Position numbers and translations under genes: made by a program
NCBI RefSeq assembly: GCF_014267175.1
Contig: NZ_JACMTR010000002.1
Location: forward strand, 5,481,501-5,545,500
Direction of reading: 5' to 3'
DNA: 64,000 nucleotides
DNA from: Pseudonocardia sp. C8
Lineage (GTDB): Bacteria; Actinomycetota; Actinomycetes; Mycobacteriales; Pseudonocardiaceae
Part shown: piece by piece, positions 17,485 through 26,062 of the stretch
Position numbering within the stretch: position 1 is the stretch's first letter
Layout of the letters: the number at the start of each line of letters is the position of its first letter
Notes under the pieces: generated by a model
Told to the model about the DNA's origin: nothing
Databases searched by the model: none
What the model saw: the letters and a program-made list of their open reading frames with translations, nothing else

Positions 17485-18852
17485 TCAGGTGGTGTCCGGC
17501 GACGGCGTCTGCGGTCCCCGCGCCAGCTCGGTGCGCGCCGACGTGCCGAAGGTCCGGACGACGTCGAGCTCGGCCTCCAGCACCGCCGCGAGCCGCCGCA
17601 CGCCCTCGGTGATCCGCTCCGGGGTCGGGTAGCAGAACGAGAGCCGCAGCTGCCGGCTGCCGAACCCGTCGGCGTAGAACCCGGTCCCGGACGCGTACGC
17701 CACCCGCGCGGTTACCGCGCGCGGCAGCATCGCCTTGGTGTCGACGCCCTCCGGCACCGTGAGCCAGACGAAGAACCCGCCGTCCGGCACGGTCCAGCTG
17801 CACCCCTCGGGCAGGTAGGTCTCCAGCGCGGCGAGCATCGCGTCCCGGCGCTCCCGGTAGTTCTCGCTGAACGTCTTGATCTGGCTGCGCCAGTCGTGGT
17901 GCGACAGGTACCGCGACACCAGCATCTGCGTGAACGACGGCGGGCACAGCGTCGCCGACTCCGCGGCGAGCACGAGCCGGTCCCGCACCAGCGGCGGCAC
18001 GAGCGCCCAGCCGACCCGCAGCCCCGAGGCGAACGTCTTCGAGAACGACCCGAGGTAGATGACGTCGGCGTCGTACGACCGCAGCGCCGGATGCACCTCC
18101 CCGGTGAACCCGAGCATCCCGTACGGGTTGTCCTCGATCACCATGACGCCGTAGCGGCGGCACAGGTCGAGGATCCGCGGGCGCCGTTCGTGGGCCAGCG
18201 TCACGCCGGCCGGGTTGTGGAAGTTCGGGATCGTGTAGAGGAACTTCGGGGTGATTCCCTTGCGGGCCAGCGAGTCCAGCGCCTCGTGCAGCCGCTCCGG
18301 CACCAGTCCGCGGGAGTCCATGGCGACATGCACGACGCGCGCCTGGTAGGCGGCGAAGCTGCCGAGCGCGCCGACGTACGACGGGCCCTCGGCCAGCACG
18401 ACGTCACCCGGGTCGACGAAGATCCGGGTCAGCAGGTCGAGCGCCATCTGCGAGCCGACGGTCACGACGACGTCGTTCGGGTCGCCCTCGATCCCCTCCT
18501 CCCGCATGACCTCGCAGATCTGCTCGCGCAGCTGCGGGACACCCTGGGCCGAGCCGTACTGCAGCGCGGTCATGCCGTCGACACCGACCAGCTCGGCGAC
18601 CTCGGAGGCCAGCGACTGCAACGGCAGCGCCGCCAGGTTCGGCATCCCACCCGCCAGCGAGACGACCTCGGGCCGGCTGGCGACCGCGAACAGCGCCCGG
18701 ATCTCCGACGCCGTCATCCCGGCCGTGCGGGTGGCGAACCGCTCGGTCGGGGGCAGCAGGGCCGGATCGATGCCCTCCCCTGCCGCTGCGGCCGCCGCCC
18801 CGGCCGCGGTGCGGCGGGCGTCGGGCTGCTGCGGGCGGTCGGGCGAGGCCAT
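17485..18852 (-). CDS. PLP-dependent aminotransferase, class I/II fold
   Basis: A 455-aa pyridoxal-phosphate enzyme of the aspartate aminotransferase superfamily, resembling 2-aminoadipate/KYAT-type enzymes. The PLP lysine is in IYLGSFSKTFASGLRVGW (about residue 265), and ATVGSQMAL-type cofactor contacts appear as VVTVGSQMALDLLTRIF. An alanine-rich leader of ~40 residues precedes the fold. The ATG at 18852 was chosen for its AAGGGGAG ribosome site. The amino-group donor and acceptor cannot be read from the sequence. Placement beside parAB and CwlM is conserved among relatives. Confidence 0.88.
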   Translation of the reverse strand: MASPDRPQQPDARRTAAGAAAAAAGEGIDPALLPPTERFATRTAGMTASEIRALFAVASRPEVVSLAGGMPNLAALPLQSLASEVAELVGVDGMTALQYGSAQGVPQLREQICEVMREEGIEGDPNDVVVTVGSQMALDLLTRIFVDPGDVVLAEGPSYVGALGSFAAYQARVVHVAMDSRGLVPERLHEALDSLARKGITPKFLYTIPNFHNPAGVTLAHERRPRILDLCRRYGVMVIEDNPYGMLGFTGEVHPALRSYDADVIYLGSFSKTFASGLRVGWALVPPLVRDRLVLAAESATLCPPSFTQMLVSRYLSHHDWRSQIKTFSENYRERRDAMLAALETYLPEGCSWTVPDGGFFVWLTVPEGVDTKAMLPRAVTARVAYASGTGFYADGFGSRQLRLSFCYPTPERITEGVRRLAAVLEAELDVVRTFGTSARTELARGPQTPSPDTT

Positions 18853-19073
18853 CGGCGTGCTCCCCTTCGACGAGATCAATGGTGCTGCGAGTGTAACCGC
18901 GCCGGGTGATCGCCCTGCCCTTCGTCGTGACGAACGTACCGGTGAGCCGTTCCGGGGTGACGCAATTGCGGGAACGCGCCTACGCTCGGACCCAGGCGGG
19001 GCGAGATCATGGGGTGCCGTTCCGCGCACGTGCGCGTCTCCCGCGCGACTACGACAGCCGGAGGTCGGTGTTC

Positions 19074-19781
19074 GTGTCCTGGCATGTGGCCGCGCTCAAT
19101 CTGGACAACCTGGGCGATCTTCCCAAACGGTGCCGGAACTGCGTCTACTGGGAGCTGTCGCCTGCGCTGGCCGAGCAGGCCGACGGCTACGGCACGACCG
19201 ACCTGGAGAAGGAGGCGTGGCTCTCCGAGGTGCTCCTCGAGTGGGGCTCCTGCGGCCGGGTGGTCTACGTCGGCGGCGCGCCAGCCGGGTACGTGCTGTT
19301 CGCCCCGCCGGCGTCCGTCCCCCGGGCCGCGGAGATGCCGACCGGGCCGGTCAGCGCGGACGCCGTCCTCCTGACCACCATGCAGGTGCTTCCGGAGTTC
19401 GCCGGTGAAGGGCTCGGCCGGGCACTGGCCCAGGCCGTCGTCAAGGAGCTCATCCGGCGCGGGGTGAAGGCCGTCGAGGCGTTCGGTGACGCCCGACCGG
19501 GCACCGAGGCCGACTGCGTGGTCCCGGCCGACTTCCTGCGCTCGGTCGGGTTCAAGACCGTGCGGCCGCACCACCGCTGGCCGCGGTTGCGGATGGAGCT
19601 GCGTTCCGGGCTGGAGTGGAAGTCGGACGTCGAGGCCGCGCTCGAACAGCTGTTCAACACGGTGACGATCCCCATGCAGAACCCGGCCCCGCTCCCGACC
19701 GCCACCCCGGCCCGCGCCGGCCGGTGCCAGGGTGCGGGCGCGCCGGTGGCGGAGCACAGCGGCGATCTCAGGGCGCCCTGA
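19074..19781 (+). CDS. GNAT-family N-acetyltransferase
   Basis: A 235-aa protein of the acetyl-CoA-dependent GNAT fold. The start SWHVAALNLDNLGDLPKRC leads into a CRNCVYWEL motif. The acetyl-CoA loop is VLPEFAGEGLGRALAQAVVKE (about residues 105-125), and ADFLRSVGFKTVRPH is the late beta-alpha part. The GTG at 19074 has a GGAGG site 9 nt upstream and fits the conserved start of this actinobacterial family. The substrate is unknown. It is divergent from the aminotransferase gene and convergent with cwlM. Confidence 0.82.
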   Translation: MSWHVAALNLDNLGDLPKRCRNCVYWELSPALAEQADGYGTTDLEKEAWLSEVLLEWGSCGRVVYVGGAPAGYVLFAPPASVPRAAEMPTGPVSADAVLLTTMQVLPEFAGEGLGRALAQAVVKELIRRGVKAVEAFGDARPGTEADCVVPADFLRSVGFKTVRPHHRWPRLRMELRSGLEWKSDVEAALEQLFNTVTIPMQNPAPLPTATPARAGRCQGAGAPVAEHSGDLRAP

Positions 19782-19807
19782 GCGGGTCGATGATCGACTG
19801 GGAGACC

Positions 19808-19834
19808 GGGTCCCGGGTGCGGGGCCCGGGACCC
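19808..19834. terminator. Bidirectional hairpin between GNAT gene and cwlM
   Basis: A perfect 10-bp stem GGGTCCCGGG / CCCGGGACCC with a 7-nt loop lies in the 64-bp gap between two convergent stops. Confidence 0.65.
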
Positions 19835-19845
19835 CCGGAACCGGC

Positions 19846-21006
19846 CTAGACGGCCCGGATGTGGTCCCGGCCGTACTCCCGGGCCAGCACGTCGTTGAAC
19901 GTGAACGTGCCGGTGGGCTGGTCGTCCTGCCCGAGCAGGTACAGCCGCTTGACGGCGACGAGGATGCCCTCGGCGACGACGTCCCGGAAGCCCGGGTCGA
20001 GCAGCTTGCCGCGGTCCCCGAGGTGGGTCAGGTAGCCGGTCTCGACCCGCACCGCCGGCATCCGCGTGCGACGCACCAGCTCCCAGGTGCACGGCTGGCT
20101 GCGGCAGTCGAGCATCGACGTCCGGGTGAGCAGCTCGCGCTGGATCAGGCCGGCGAGCGCCTCGCCCACGTTCGAGGTGGTGCCCGAGCCGTTGCCGAAG
20201 TAGTAGGTCGCGAGGCCCTGAGCGTGCGGGCTGAAGCTGGCGTCGGTGTGCAGCGACACGACGAGGTCGGCGCCGACGTCGTTCGCGAACTGGGCGCGCT
20301 CGGTGTCCGGCGGGTTCCCGGCCTCCGGGCGGGACAGCAGCGCCTCCATGCCGGTGGCGGACATCCGCCCGACCAGGCGGCGGGCCAGGTCCCACATCAG
20401 GTCGGCCTCGGTGACGCCGGCGACCTCGACACCGCGGTCGGCGCCGCCGTGCCCGGGGTCGATGACGATCCGCTTGCCCCGCATCCGGGGGCCGGCGCGG
20501 CGGAGCAGCTCCTCCTCGCGCAGCAGGTGCGGGCGGCCGCCGGTGACCTTGCGGCCCAGCTGGCGCAGCGCGCGCAGCGTCTCCGGGCCGCACACACCGT
20601 CCGGGACCATCCCGTAGTCCCGCTGGAACCGCATCAGCGCCTGCTCGGTCTGCTGGTCGAACAGCCCGCTCGGGCGGCCCGGGTTGTAGCCGAGCTCGAG
20701 CAGCCGCTCCTGCAGGGTCGCGACGTCGTCACCGGTGGTCGGGGTGGACAGCGTGAACGACAGCATCCGGTCGCCCAGCGACCAGCCCGCCTCGCGGAGA
20801 GCGCGGGCGGTGTCCGGGCCGACGATGCCGTCGGTGATGAGCCCCCGGCCCTGCTGGAAGACGCGGACGGCGTGGTCCACCTCGTCGTCGAACACGGGCC
20901 GCTCCGGACCGCCCGCAGGCATTTCCGGCAGCAGACCGAGCTGCCGCAGCGTCGCTCGGACCTCGCGTACGGCAGGACCGGAGTCCCCGCGCCGGAGCAG
21001 CTGCAT
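19846..21006 (-). CDS. cwlM: CwlM-like N-acetylmuramoyl-L-alanine amidase
   Basis: A 386-aa protein with two peptidoglycan-binding domains (LLRRGDSGPAVREVRATLR and DDVATLQERLLELGYNPGRP) and a C-terminal amidase_3 domain from about residue 178. The zinc and catalytic positions look intact: His in VIDPGHGGADRG, Glu in GVTEADLMWD, His in VVSLHTDAS and Glu in VETGYLTH. The C-terminus LYLLGQDDQPTGTFTFND matches mycobacterial CwlM, an essential regulator of MurA. The ATG at 21006 has a GAGGGG ribosome site; a longer reading upstream has none. Whether it is an active enzyme or a regulator is open. Confidence 0.92.
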   Translation of the reverse strand: MQLLRRGDSGPAVREVRATLRQLGLLPEMPAGGPERPVFDDEVDHAVRVFQQGRGLITDGIVGPDTARALREAGWSLGDRMLSFTLSTPTTGDDVATLQERLLELGYNPGRPSGLFDQQTEQALMRFQRDYGMVPDGVCGPETLRALRQLGRKVTGGRPHLLREEELLRRAGPRMRGKRIVIDPGHGGADRGVEVAGVTEADLMWDLARRLVGRMSATGMEALLSRPEAGNPPDTERAQFANDVGADLVVSLHTDASFSPHAQGLATYYFGNGSGTTSNVGEALAGLIQRELLTRTSMLDCRSQPCTWELVRRTRMPAVRVETGYLTHLGDRGKLLDPGFRDVVAEGILVAVKRLYLLGQDDQPTGTFTFNDVLAREYGRDHIRAV

Positions 21007-21139
21007 GCACCCCTCGCTCGCAGTCGACAGGCGCCGCGGGCGCCCGGTGATCGGTCGGTCCACTCGGTGACCCGAGCGGGTGGCCGGGTCCCATTGTGCC
21101 CTGCTGAGCTCACGGCGCAGTGCAGCGGGGCAGACACGC

Positions 21140-21171
21140 GCGTGTCCCGGCTGTGATCAACCGGGACACGC
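21140..21171 (-). terminator. Hairpin terminator after trxA
   Basis: An 11-bp stem GCGTGTCCCGG / CCGGGACACGC with a 10-nt loop lies between the trxA stop and cwlM. It probably ends the sigM-trxB-trxA transcript. A 14-bp palindrome GACACGCGCGTGTC (21133-21146) overlaps one arm. Confidence 0.65.
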
Positions 21172-21211
21172 AGCGTGATCTCGGTGCGCTATCCGCGCAC
21201 GAGCGAGGGGA

Positions 21212-21535
21212 TCAGAGGTGGTCGGCGAGGTCCGCCAGCAGCGCGGCCTTCGGCTTGGCACCGACGATCTGCTTCACCGGCTTGCCACCGCTGAACAGGA
21301 TCATGGTCGGGACCGACATCACCTGGTAGTCGCGAGCGACCTCCGGGTTCGCGTCGATGTCGAGCTTGGCGACGGTGAGCTTGTCGGGGTTCTCGCCCGC
21401 GATCTCGTCGAGCACCGGGGCGACCATCTTGCAGGGGCCGCACCAGGTGGCCCAGAAGTCGACCAGAACCGGCTTCTCGCTCTTCAGGACGTCCTTGTCG
21501 AACGAGCTGCTGGTGACGTCGATGGTGTTGGCCAT
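21212..21535 (-). CDS. trxA: Thioredoxin
   Basis: A 107-aa redox protein with the active site WATWCGPCKMVAPVL (residues ~30-44) and the cis-proline segment MSVPTMILFSGG. It reduces disulfides in cytoplasmic proteins and is recycled by TrxB, encoded 34 bp upstream. The ATG at 21535 has GAAGGAGAA as its ribosome site. Location in the sigM cluster fits control by envelope or oxidative stress. Confidence 0.97.
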   Translation of the reverse strand: MANTIDVTSSSFDKDVLKSEKPVLVDFWATWCGPCKMVAPVLDEIAGENPDKLTVAKLDIDANPEVARDYQVMSVPTMILFSGGKPVKQIVGAKPKAALLADLADHL

Positions 21536-21569
21536 GGGTTCTCCTTCGGGTGCGAAGTCCGGGGGACGG

Positions 21570-22574
21570 TCAGTGCGCGGCCTGGGCGACCTCGGCCACG
21601 GGGGCGTCCCCGTACCCGCCGCCGGCCAGCTCGGAGCTCACCGGGTGCCCGGCGAGCCACCGCTCGGCGTCGATCGCGGCCGAGCAGCCCGAGCCGGCCG
21701 CCGTGATCGCCTGCCGGTAGGTGTGGTCGACGAGGTCGCCGCAGGCGAAGACGCCGGGGAGGTTGGTGTAGGTGCTGCGGTCGGTGACCTGCACGTAGCC
21801 CTCGTCGTCCAGCTCGACCTGGCCGCGGACGAGCTCGCTGCGCGGGTCGTGTCCGATCGCGACGAACATCCCGGTGACGTCGAGGGTGTCGGTCGCGCCG
21901 GTGACGGTGTCCCGCAGCTGCAGCTGCTTGACCGCGCCCTCGCCGACCACCTCGGTGACCTCGGCGTTGGTGCGCCAGCGCATCTTCGGGTCGTTCTGCG
22001 CGCGCTCCAGCATGATCTTCGACGCCCGGAACTCGTCGCGGCGGTGGATGATCGTGACGGTCTCGGCGAAGCGGGTGAGGAAGGTGGCCTCCTCCATGGC
22101 CGAGTCGCCGCCGCCCACGACCGCGATGTGCTGGTCACGGAAGAAGAACCCGTCACAGGTCGCGCACGAGCTGACGCCGCGGCCGAGCAGCTCCTGCTCG
22201 CCGGGGACGTGCAGGTAGCGGGGCGCGGCACCCATCGCGAGGATCACGGCACGGGCGCGGAACGTCTCCCGCCCGACGCGGACCTCCTTGATCTCGCCGT
22301 CGAGCCGGACCTCGTCGACGTCCTGCGGGCGGAGGTCGGCGCCGAAGCGCTGGGCCTGGCCGCGCATCTGCTCCATGAGCTCCGGGCCCATGATGCCGTC
22401 GGTGAAGCCCGGGTAGTTCTCCACGTCGGTCGTGGTCATCAGGGCGCCGCCGAACTGGCTGCCCTCGAACACGAGCGGGGCGAGCTGGGCCCGTGCGGCG
22501 TAGACCGCCGCGGTGTAGCCCGCGGGCCCGGACCCGATGATGATCACGTTGTGCACCGTGTCGTCGGTGGTCAC
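21570..22574 (-). CDS. trxB: Thioredoxin-disulfide reductase
   Basis: A 334-aa FAD enzyme that passes electrons from NADPH to thioredoxin. The FAD site is [18 protein letters not shown], the redox pair is [11 protein letters not shown] (about residue 137), the NADPH site is [12 protein letters not shown], and the late FAD motif is [16 protein letters not shown]. The GTG at 22574 was chosen. An AGGAGG lies 11 nt upstream, and a CTG three codon positions nearer is possible. It forms a pair with trxA. Confidence 0.96.
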   Translation of the reverse strand: MTTDDTVHNVIIIGSGPAGYTAAVYAARAQLAPLVFEGSQFGGALMTTTDVENYPGFTDGIMGPELMEQMRGQAQRFGADLRPQDVDEVRLDGEIKEVRVGRETFRARAVILAMGAAPRYLHVPGEQELLGRGVSSCATCDGFFFRDQHIAVVGGGDSAMEEATFLTRFAETVTIIHRRDEFRASKIMLERAQNDPKMRWRTNAEVTEVVGEGAVKQLQLRDTVTGATDTLDVTGMFVAIGHDPRSELVRGQVELDDEGYVQVTDRSTYTNLPGVFACGDLVDHTYRQAITAAGSGCSAAIDAERWLAGHPVSSELAGGGYGDAPVAEVAQAAH

Positions 22575-22760
22575 CAGTACTGATCCCTCCTGGCGCGACC
22601 CGGTCGACGGGCGCGATGACGGGGCAGGTGCGGGCCCGGCCGGGCGGCCGGCCCGCATCGTGGCTGTCGTAAGGCTCGAACGCGATCCTAGACAGCGGCA
22701 TTCCCGGCCGCCCCCGCGCCGGACGCGCGCTGCGTCACCTCCGGTGGCAGCCGGGCCCCG

Positions 22761-23549
22761 TCACGGGACGGTGGTCTCGGCGAGGACGCGGCCACACCCC
22801 GCCGCGACGACGACGACCCGGTAGCGGCCGGTCTGCGGTGTCCCGAGGACGAGCAGGACGCCCGGCTCCCCCGCCACCGGGTACGGGCGGGACGCGACGA
22901 GCGGGGCCGCCGCGCCGGGGTCCCGGGCGGTGGTCAGGCAGGCCCGCACCCGGTCCGGATCGGCGGCCGCGCCGTCGGCGACGGCCCCGGCGGCCGCGGC
23001 GCGCAGGGCGTCCGGAGTCGTGGCGGCGATCGGTGCGGGTCCGGGCTCGGGACGCCCCAGCACCGGGAGCGCGACGAGGGCGCCGACGACGGCCGCCGCG
23101 GCCAGGACGACGCCCGCGCGCCGGGCCCGGTGCGGGATCCGGGCCGGGGCGGACGCGTTGCGGCCGCCGCACGACCGGCTCGCGTTCCGGTCGGCCGCGG
23201 TCCTTGTCGCGGCGTGTGCGGTCCGGTCCGGGTGGGCGCTCCCCGCGAGCGCCGCGGCGAGCTGCGCGCGGAGCCGGGCCGAGACGTCCGCGGGCATGGG
23301 GACCGGGGCGAGCGCGGCGGCGACGGCCTCCCGGAGCTCGTCCGGCGGGGCGCCGGCAGGGGTCGGTCCGGTGTCTCCGGCCGGGGCCCGGCCGGATCCG
23401 GCGCCAGGGTGGCCCGTGCGCGCCGGATGGATCCCCGTCGCATTATCGTCAGAGATACTGTTATTGGTTTCCCCAGGTCTCCGCCTATTGCCGTCAGTTT
23501 CACGAGAACCTGCTGAGTTGTTCTCGTCATTCGGACAGGAACCGTTCAC
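22761..23549 (-). CDS. Anti-sigma-M-like single-pass membrane protein
   Basis: A 262-aa protein with a cytoplasmic N-terminal half, one membrane segment (GVVLAAAAVVGALVALPVLG, about residues 130-150) and an extracytoplasmic C-terminal domain. The GTG start overlaps the sigM stop (GTGA) and has a strong GGAGGAGG ribosome site, so it is translationally coupled to sigM. By position it corresponds to the SigM anti-sigma factor of mycobacteria, though sequence similarity is not obvious and the role is inferred. The first ~40 codons are unlike the rest, with AAT, AGT, AGA and AGG codons and many Asn, Ser and Asp residues. Confidence 0.75.
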   Translation of the reverse strand: MNGSCPNDENNSAGSRETDGNRRRPGETNNSISDDNATGIHPARTGHPGAGSGRAPAGDTGPTPAGAPPDELREAVAAALAPVPMPADVSARLRAQLAAALAGSAHPDRTAHAATRTAADRNASRSCGGRNASAPARIPHRARRAGVVLAAAAVVGALVALPVLGRPEPGPAPIAATTPDALRAAAAGAVADGAAADPDRVRACLTTARDPGAAAPLVASRPYPVAGEPGVLLVLGTPQTGRYRVVVVAAGCGRVLAETTVP

Positions 23550-24064
23550 CGCGCCTCCTCCCGGAGCGGACCGAGTTCCCGGGCCAGCCGCGACCGCCCG
23601 CGGGCGCAGCGGCTCTTCACCGTCCCGGCCGGCACCCCGACGATCTCGGCCACCTCCGTGACCGGGTAGCCGAGACCGTCCACCAGCACCACCGCGACCC
23701 GCTGCTCGACGGGCAACCGGGCGAGCGCGTCGCCGACCGCCAGCCGGGTCACCAGCCGTCCCGCCGGGTCGGCGGTGACCGTCGGGCCGGCGGGGCGGGC
23801 GTGGCCGCGCCGGCGTCCCGCGGCCCGCATCCGGTCCACGCAGCCGTTCACCAGGATCCGGTGCAGCCACGTCCCGGCGGCGGCGTCCCCGCGGAAACCC
23901 GGTGACCGCAGCGCGGCGAGGAAGGCCTCCTGGACGGCGTCCTCGGCCTCGGCGGGGTCGCCCAGCATGCGCAGCGCGACCGACCAGAGCCGGTCCGCGT
24001 GCAGCCGGAAGACCTCGTCGAGGTCGGGCGGCCGGGCGCGCAGGCTCCGGTCGAGGGCGGTCAC
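23546..24064 (-). CDS. sigM: ECF RNA polymerase sigma factor SigM
   Basis: A 172-aa ECF sigma factor. Region 2 is LDEVFRLHADRLWSVALRML with DAEDAVQEAFLAALRSP-like helices, and region 4 is LPVEQRVAVVLVDGLGYPVTE leading to GVPAGTVKSRCARGRSRLA, a typical helix-turn-helix. It sits between the pseudokinase gene and the putative anti-sigma gene, as in the mycobacterial mviN-sigM-trxB-trxC region. Envelope stress regulation is expected from the family. Confidence 0.92.
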   Translation of the reverse strand: MTALDRSLRARPPDLDEVFRLHADRLWSVALRMLGDPAEAEDAVQEAFLAALRSPGFRGDAAAGTWLHRILVNGCVDRMRAAGRRRGHARPAGPTVTADPAGRLVTRLAVGDALARLPVEQRVAVVLVDGLGYPVTEVAEIVGVPAGTVKSRCARGRSRLARELGPLREEAR

Positions 24065-24138
24065 CGGCGCACGGTAGGCCGGCCGCTGGGCCGGCCGCGG
24101 GCGTTCCGGGCGTGCCGGACGCGATCGCGAACGCCGGC

Positions 24139-25848
24139 CTACTGGACGGCGCGCTCGAAGGAGATCTCGCCGATCCGGCTCTGGTTGTTCGGGCCCAGGG
24201 TGGTGATCCAGAGCAGCACGTGCTCGGTCGGCCGCGCGGCGTCCAGCGGGACGACCGTCCGGCCGTCCTGCACGGTCACGGTGGTGATCGGGCTGGTCTG
24301 CGCGAGGCCTGCGTCCGCCGAGGGGGCCGAGCGGACCTCGACGACGGTGCCGGGCGTCGCCCCGGCGATCGTGAGCCGGTTGACCGGCTGCGGGGAGCCG
24401 AACGACGCCATGACCCCGATCCCCGGCTTGAGCGCGGGGAACGGCTGGAAGTACCGGCTGGTGCTCCAGGCCGTGGCCGGGTCGCCGTCGACGACCTGAC
24501 CGACGCTGTCGGCGTTGTCAGCGTCGCCCGACGGGTCGAAGACCTGCACCGACACGTCCGGGACGGGAGCGGCGGCGGCCGGCGGGGGCGCCTGCGGGCT
24601 CGGCGGGGCCGTCGCGGCCGGCGGGAGCACCACGGGAGGAGCACCGGTGCCGCCGAACAGGGCACCCACCTGGACGCCGAGGTAGCCGAGGACGATCAGC
24701 ACCCCGACCGCGAGCACGGACAGCCCGATCCGGAGGTTGCGCCGGCGCTGCGGGTCGTTGCGGGTGTCGGGCAGCCGGTCGGAGTCCTGCCAGACGTCGT
24801 CCGGGTCGGCGGGGGCGCCGTCGCGTGCCGGTGGGAAGAACGCGTGCTCGGCGTCCTCGGCGAGGATGTCGGCCAGCATCCGGTGCAGCGCCGCGGCGGT
24901 GTGCACCCGGCCCAGGCCGTCCCCGGCCTGGCCGAGCGCGCCCATGCACACGGTGTCCAGCTCCAGCGGAACCCCGGGACGCAACTGGGCCGGCGAGCGC
25001 AGCCGGCCGGCGGGCGTCCGCTCGGCGGCGACCAGACCGGCGCGCGCGGCGTCGGCGACCGACAGCGGCCAGCGGCGGGTCAGCAGGCAGTACAGCAGCC
25101 CGCCGAGGCCACGGACGTCGTCCGCGGCGGACACCGACGGCCGCGGCAGCAGGAACGCGAGCATCGCGCGGCCGTCCGGCGTGATCCGGACACGCTGCGG
25201 GTGGTCGCAGCCGAGCACGAGGCCCTGCTGGTGCGCCTCGGTCGCCGCGGCGGCCAGGTTCGCGACGGCCTTCGCCGCCCGGTGCGCCCGCACCGGTCCC
25301 TCGGCGACGGTCTCGGCGAGCGAGCGCCCGGGCACCCACTCGGCGACGGCGGCGCCCAGCACGTCACCGGGCAGACCGTGCGAGCCGGGTGAGAGCACGT
25401 CCAGCAGCCGTGCGCTGCCGGCGTGCTCGAAGCACCCGGACCGCAACGCGCGGACGATCATCTCGCCGGCCCGGGCCGTGCCCTCGGGGTCGTCCGAACG
25501 GTCGTCGGCGGGAAGCCTGCGGAGCAGCGTGACACCGACCGGACGGCGCAACACGGTGTCCTCGGCGCGCCAGAACTCGGCACCGGCCGACGTGTCGGAG
25601 CCGATCCGCTGACGCAGCACGTAGCGGTCGGTGAGCTGGGATCCGGCGGCCGTGCCCATCGCACCCTGCGGTGCGGGGAGTCGCTCGGTCGGCCGGCTCT
25701 GAGCGGGCACCCGCGAGGTGACCTGCTCGGTCGGCGGCTGGTCGGACGGCTCGGCCGGGTCGAACGACGGGTGCGGTCCGGCCGCAGCCGGCTGCGAGGC
25801 GGGGTGGACGTCGGTCCGGGCAGCGCGCTGGTCGATCTGCCCGCTCAA
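24139..25848 (-). CDS. MviN-type pseudokinase with extracellular discoidin-like domain
   Basis: A 569-aa protein. After an ~80-residue disordered N-terminus comes a protein kinase-like domain (LTDRYVLRQRIGSDTSAGAE onward). It lacks a normal glycine loop, catalytic HRD and DFG, so it is probably inactive. One membrane segment (RIGLSVLAVGVLIVLGYLG, about 385-405) leads to a C-terminal beta domain (VVDGDPATAWSTSRYF to EISFERAVQ) resembling F5/8-type folds. In mycobacteria this half is fused to the flippase MurJ. Here it stands alone. The start is TTG at 25848 with a GGGGGAGGG ribosome site; a shorter start at MGTAAGSQLTDRY is possible. Confidence 0.82.
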   Translation of the reverse strand: MSGQIDQRAARTDVHPASQPAAAGPHPSFDPAEPSDQPPTEQVTSRVPAQSRPTERLPAPQGAMGTAAGSQLTDRYVLRQRIGSDTSAGAEFWRAEDTVLRRPVGVTLLRRLPADDRSDDPEGTARAGEMIVRALRSGCFEHAGSARLLDVLSPGSHGLPGDVLGAAVAEWVPGRSLAETVAEGPVRAHRAAKAVANLAAAATEAHQQGLVLGCDHPQRVRITPDGRAMLAFLLPRPSVSAADDVRGLGGLLYCLLTRRWPLSVADAARAGLVAAERTPAGRLRSPAQLRPGVPLELDTVCMGALGQAGDGLGRVHTAAALHRMLADILAEDAEHAFFPPARDGAPADPDDVWQDSDRLPDTRNDPQRRRNLRIGLSVLAVGVLIVLGYLGVQVGALFGGTGAPPVVLPPAATAPPSPQAPPPAAAAPVPDVSVQVFDPSGDADNADSVGQVVDGDPATAWSTSRYFQPFPALKPGIGVMASFGSPQPVNRLTIAGATPGTVVEVRSAPSADAGLAQTSPITTVTVQDGRTVVPLDAARPTEHVLLWITTLGPNNQSRIGEISFERAVQ

Positions 25849-26062
25849 CAGCCTCGCCCTCCCCCTTGGCGCTGGTGTCAGTCGATCCCCAGCCTACGTC
25901 ACCCGGTTGATCCGGACGACCCGAGGAGCCGGGGTCACACCTGACCTTGTTGTGATCGACCACGGGCCCAGTAGGGTTTACCTCGGAGCGGCCGGGATCG
26001 CCCAACGGTCGATTTCGTGCGACGAGCGGTCGAAATCCGGCGGAGAGTGGAACCCAGTCGTG

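Noticed and set aside
23500..23516. parS-like GTTTCACGAGAAC in the anti-sigma gene
   Set aside because: The central CACGTG is broken and several positions differ from the consensus.
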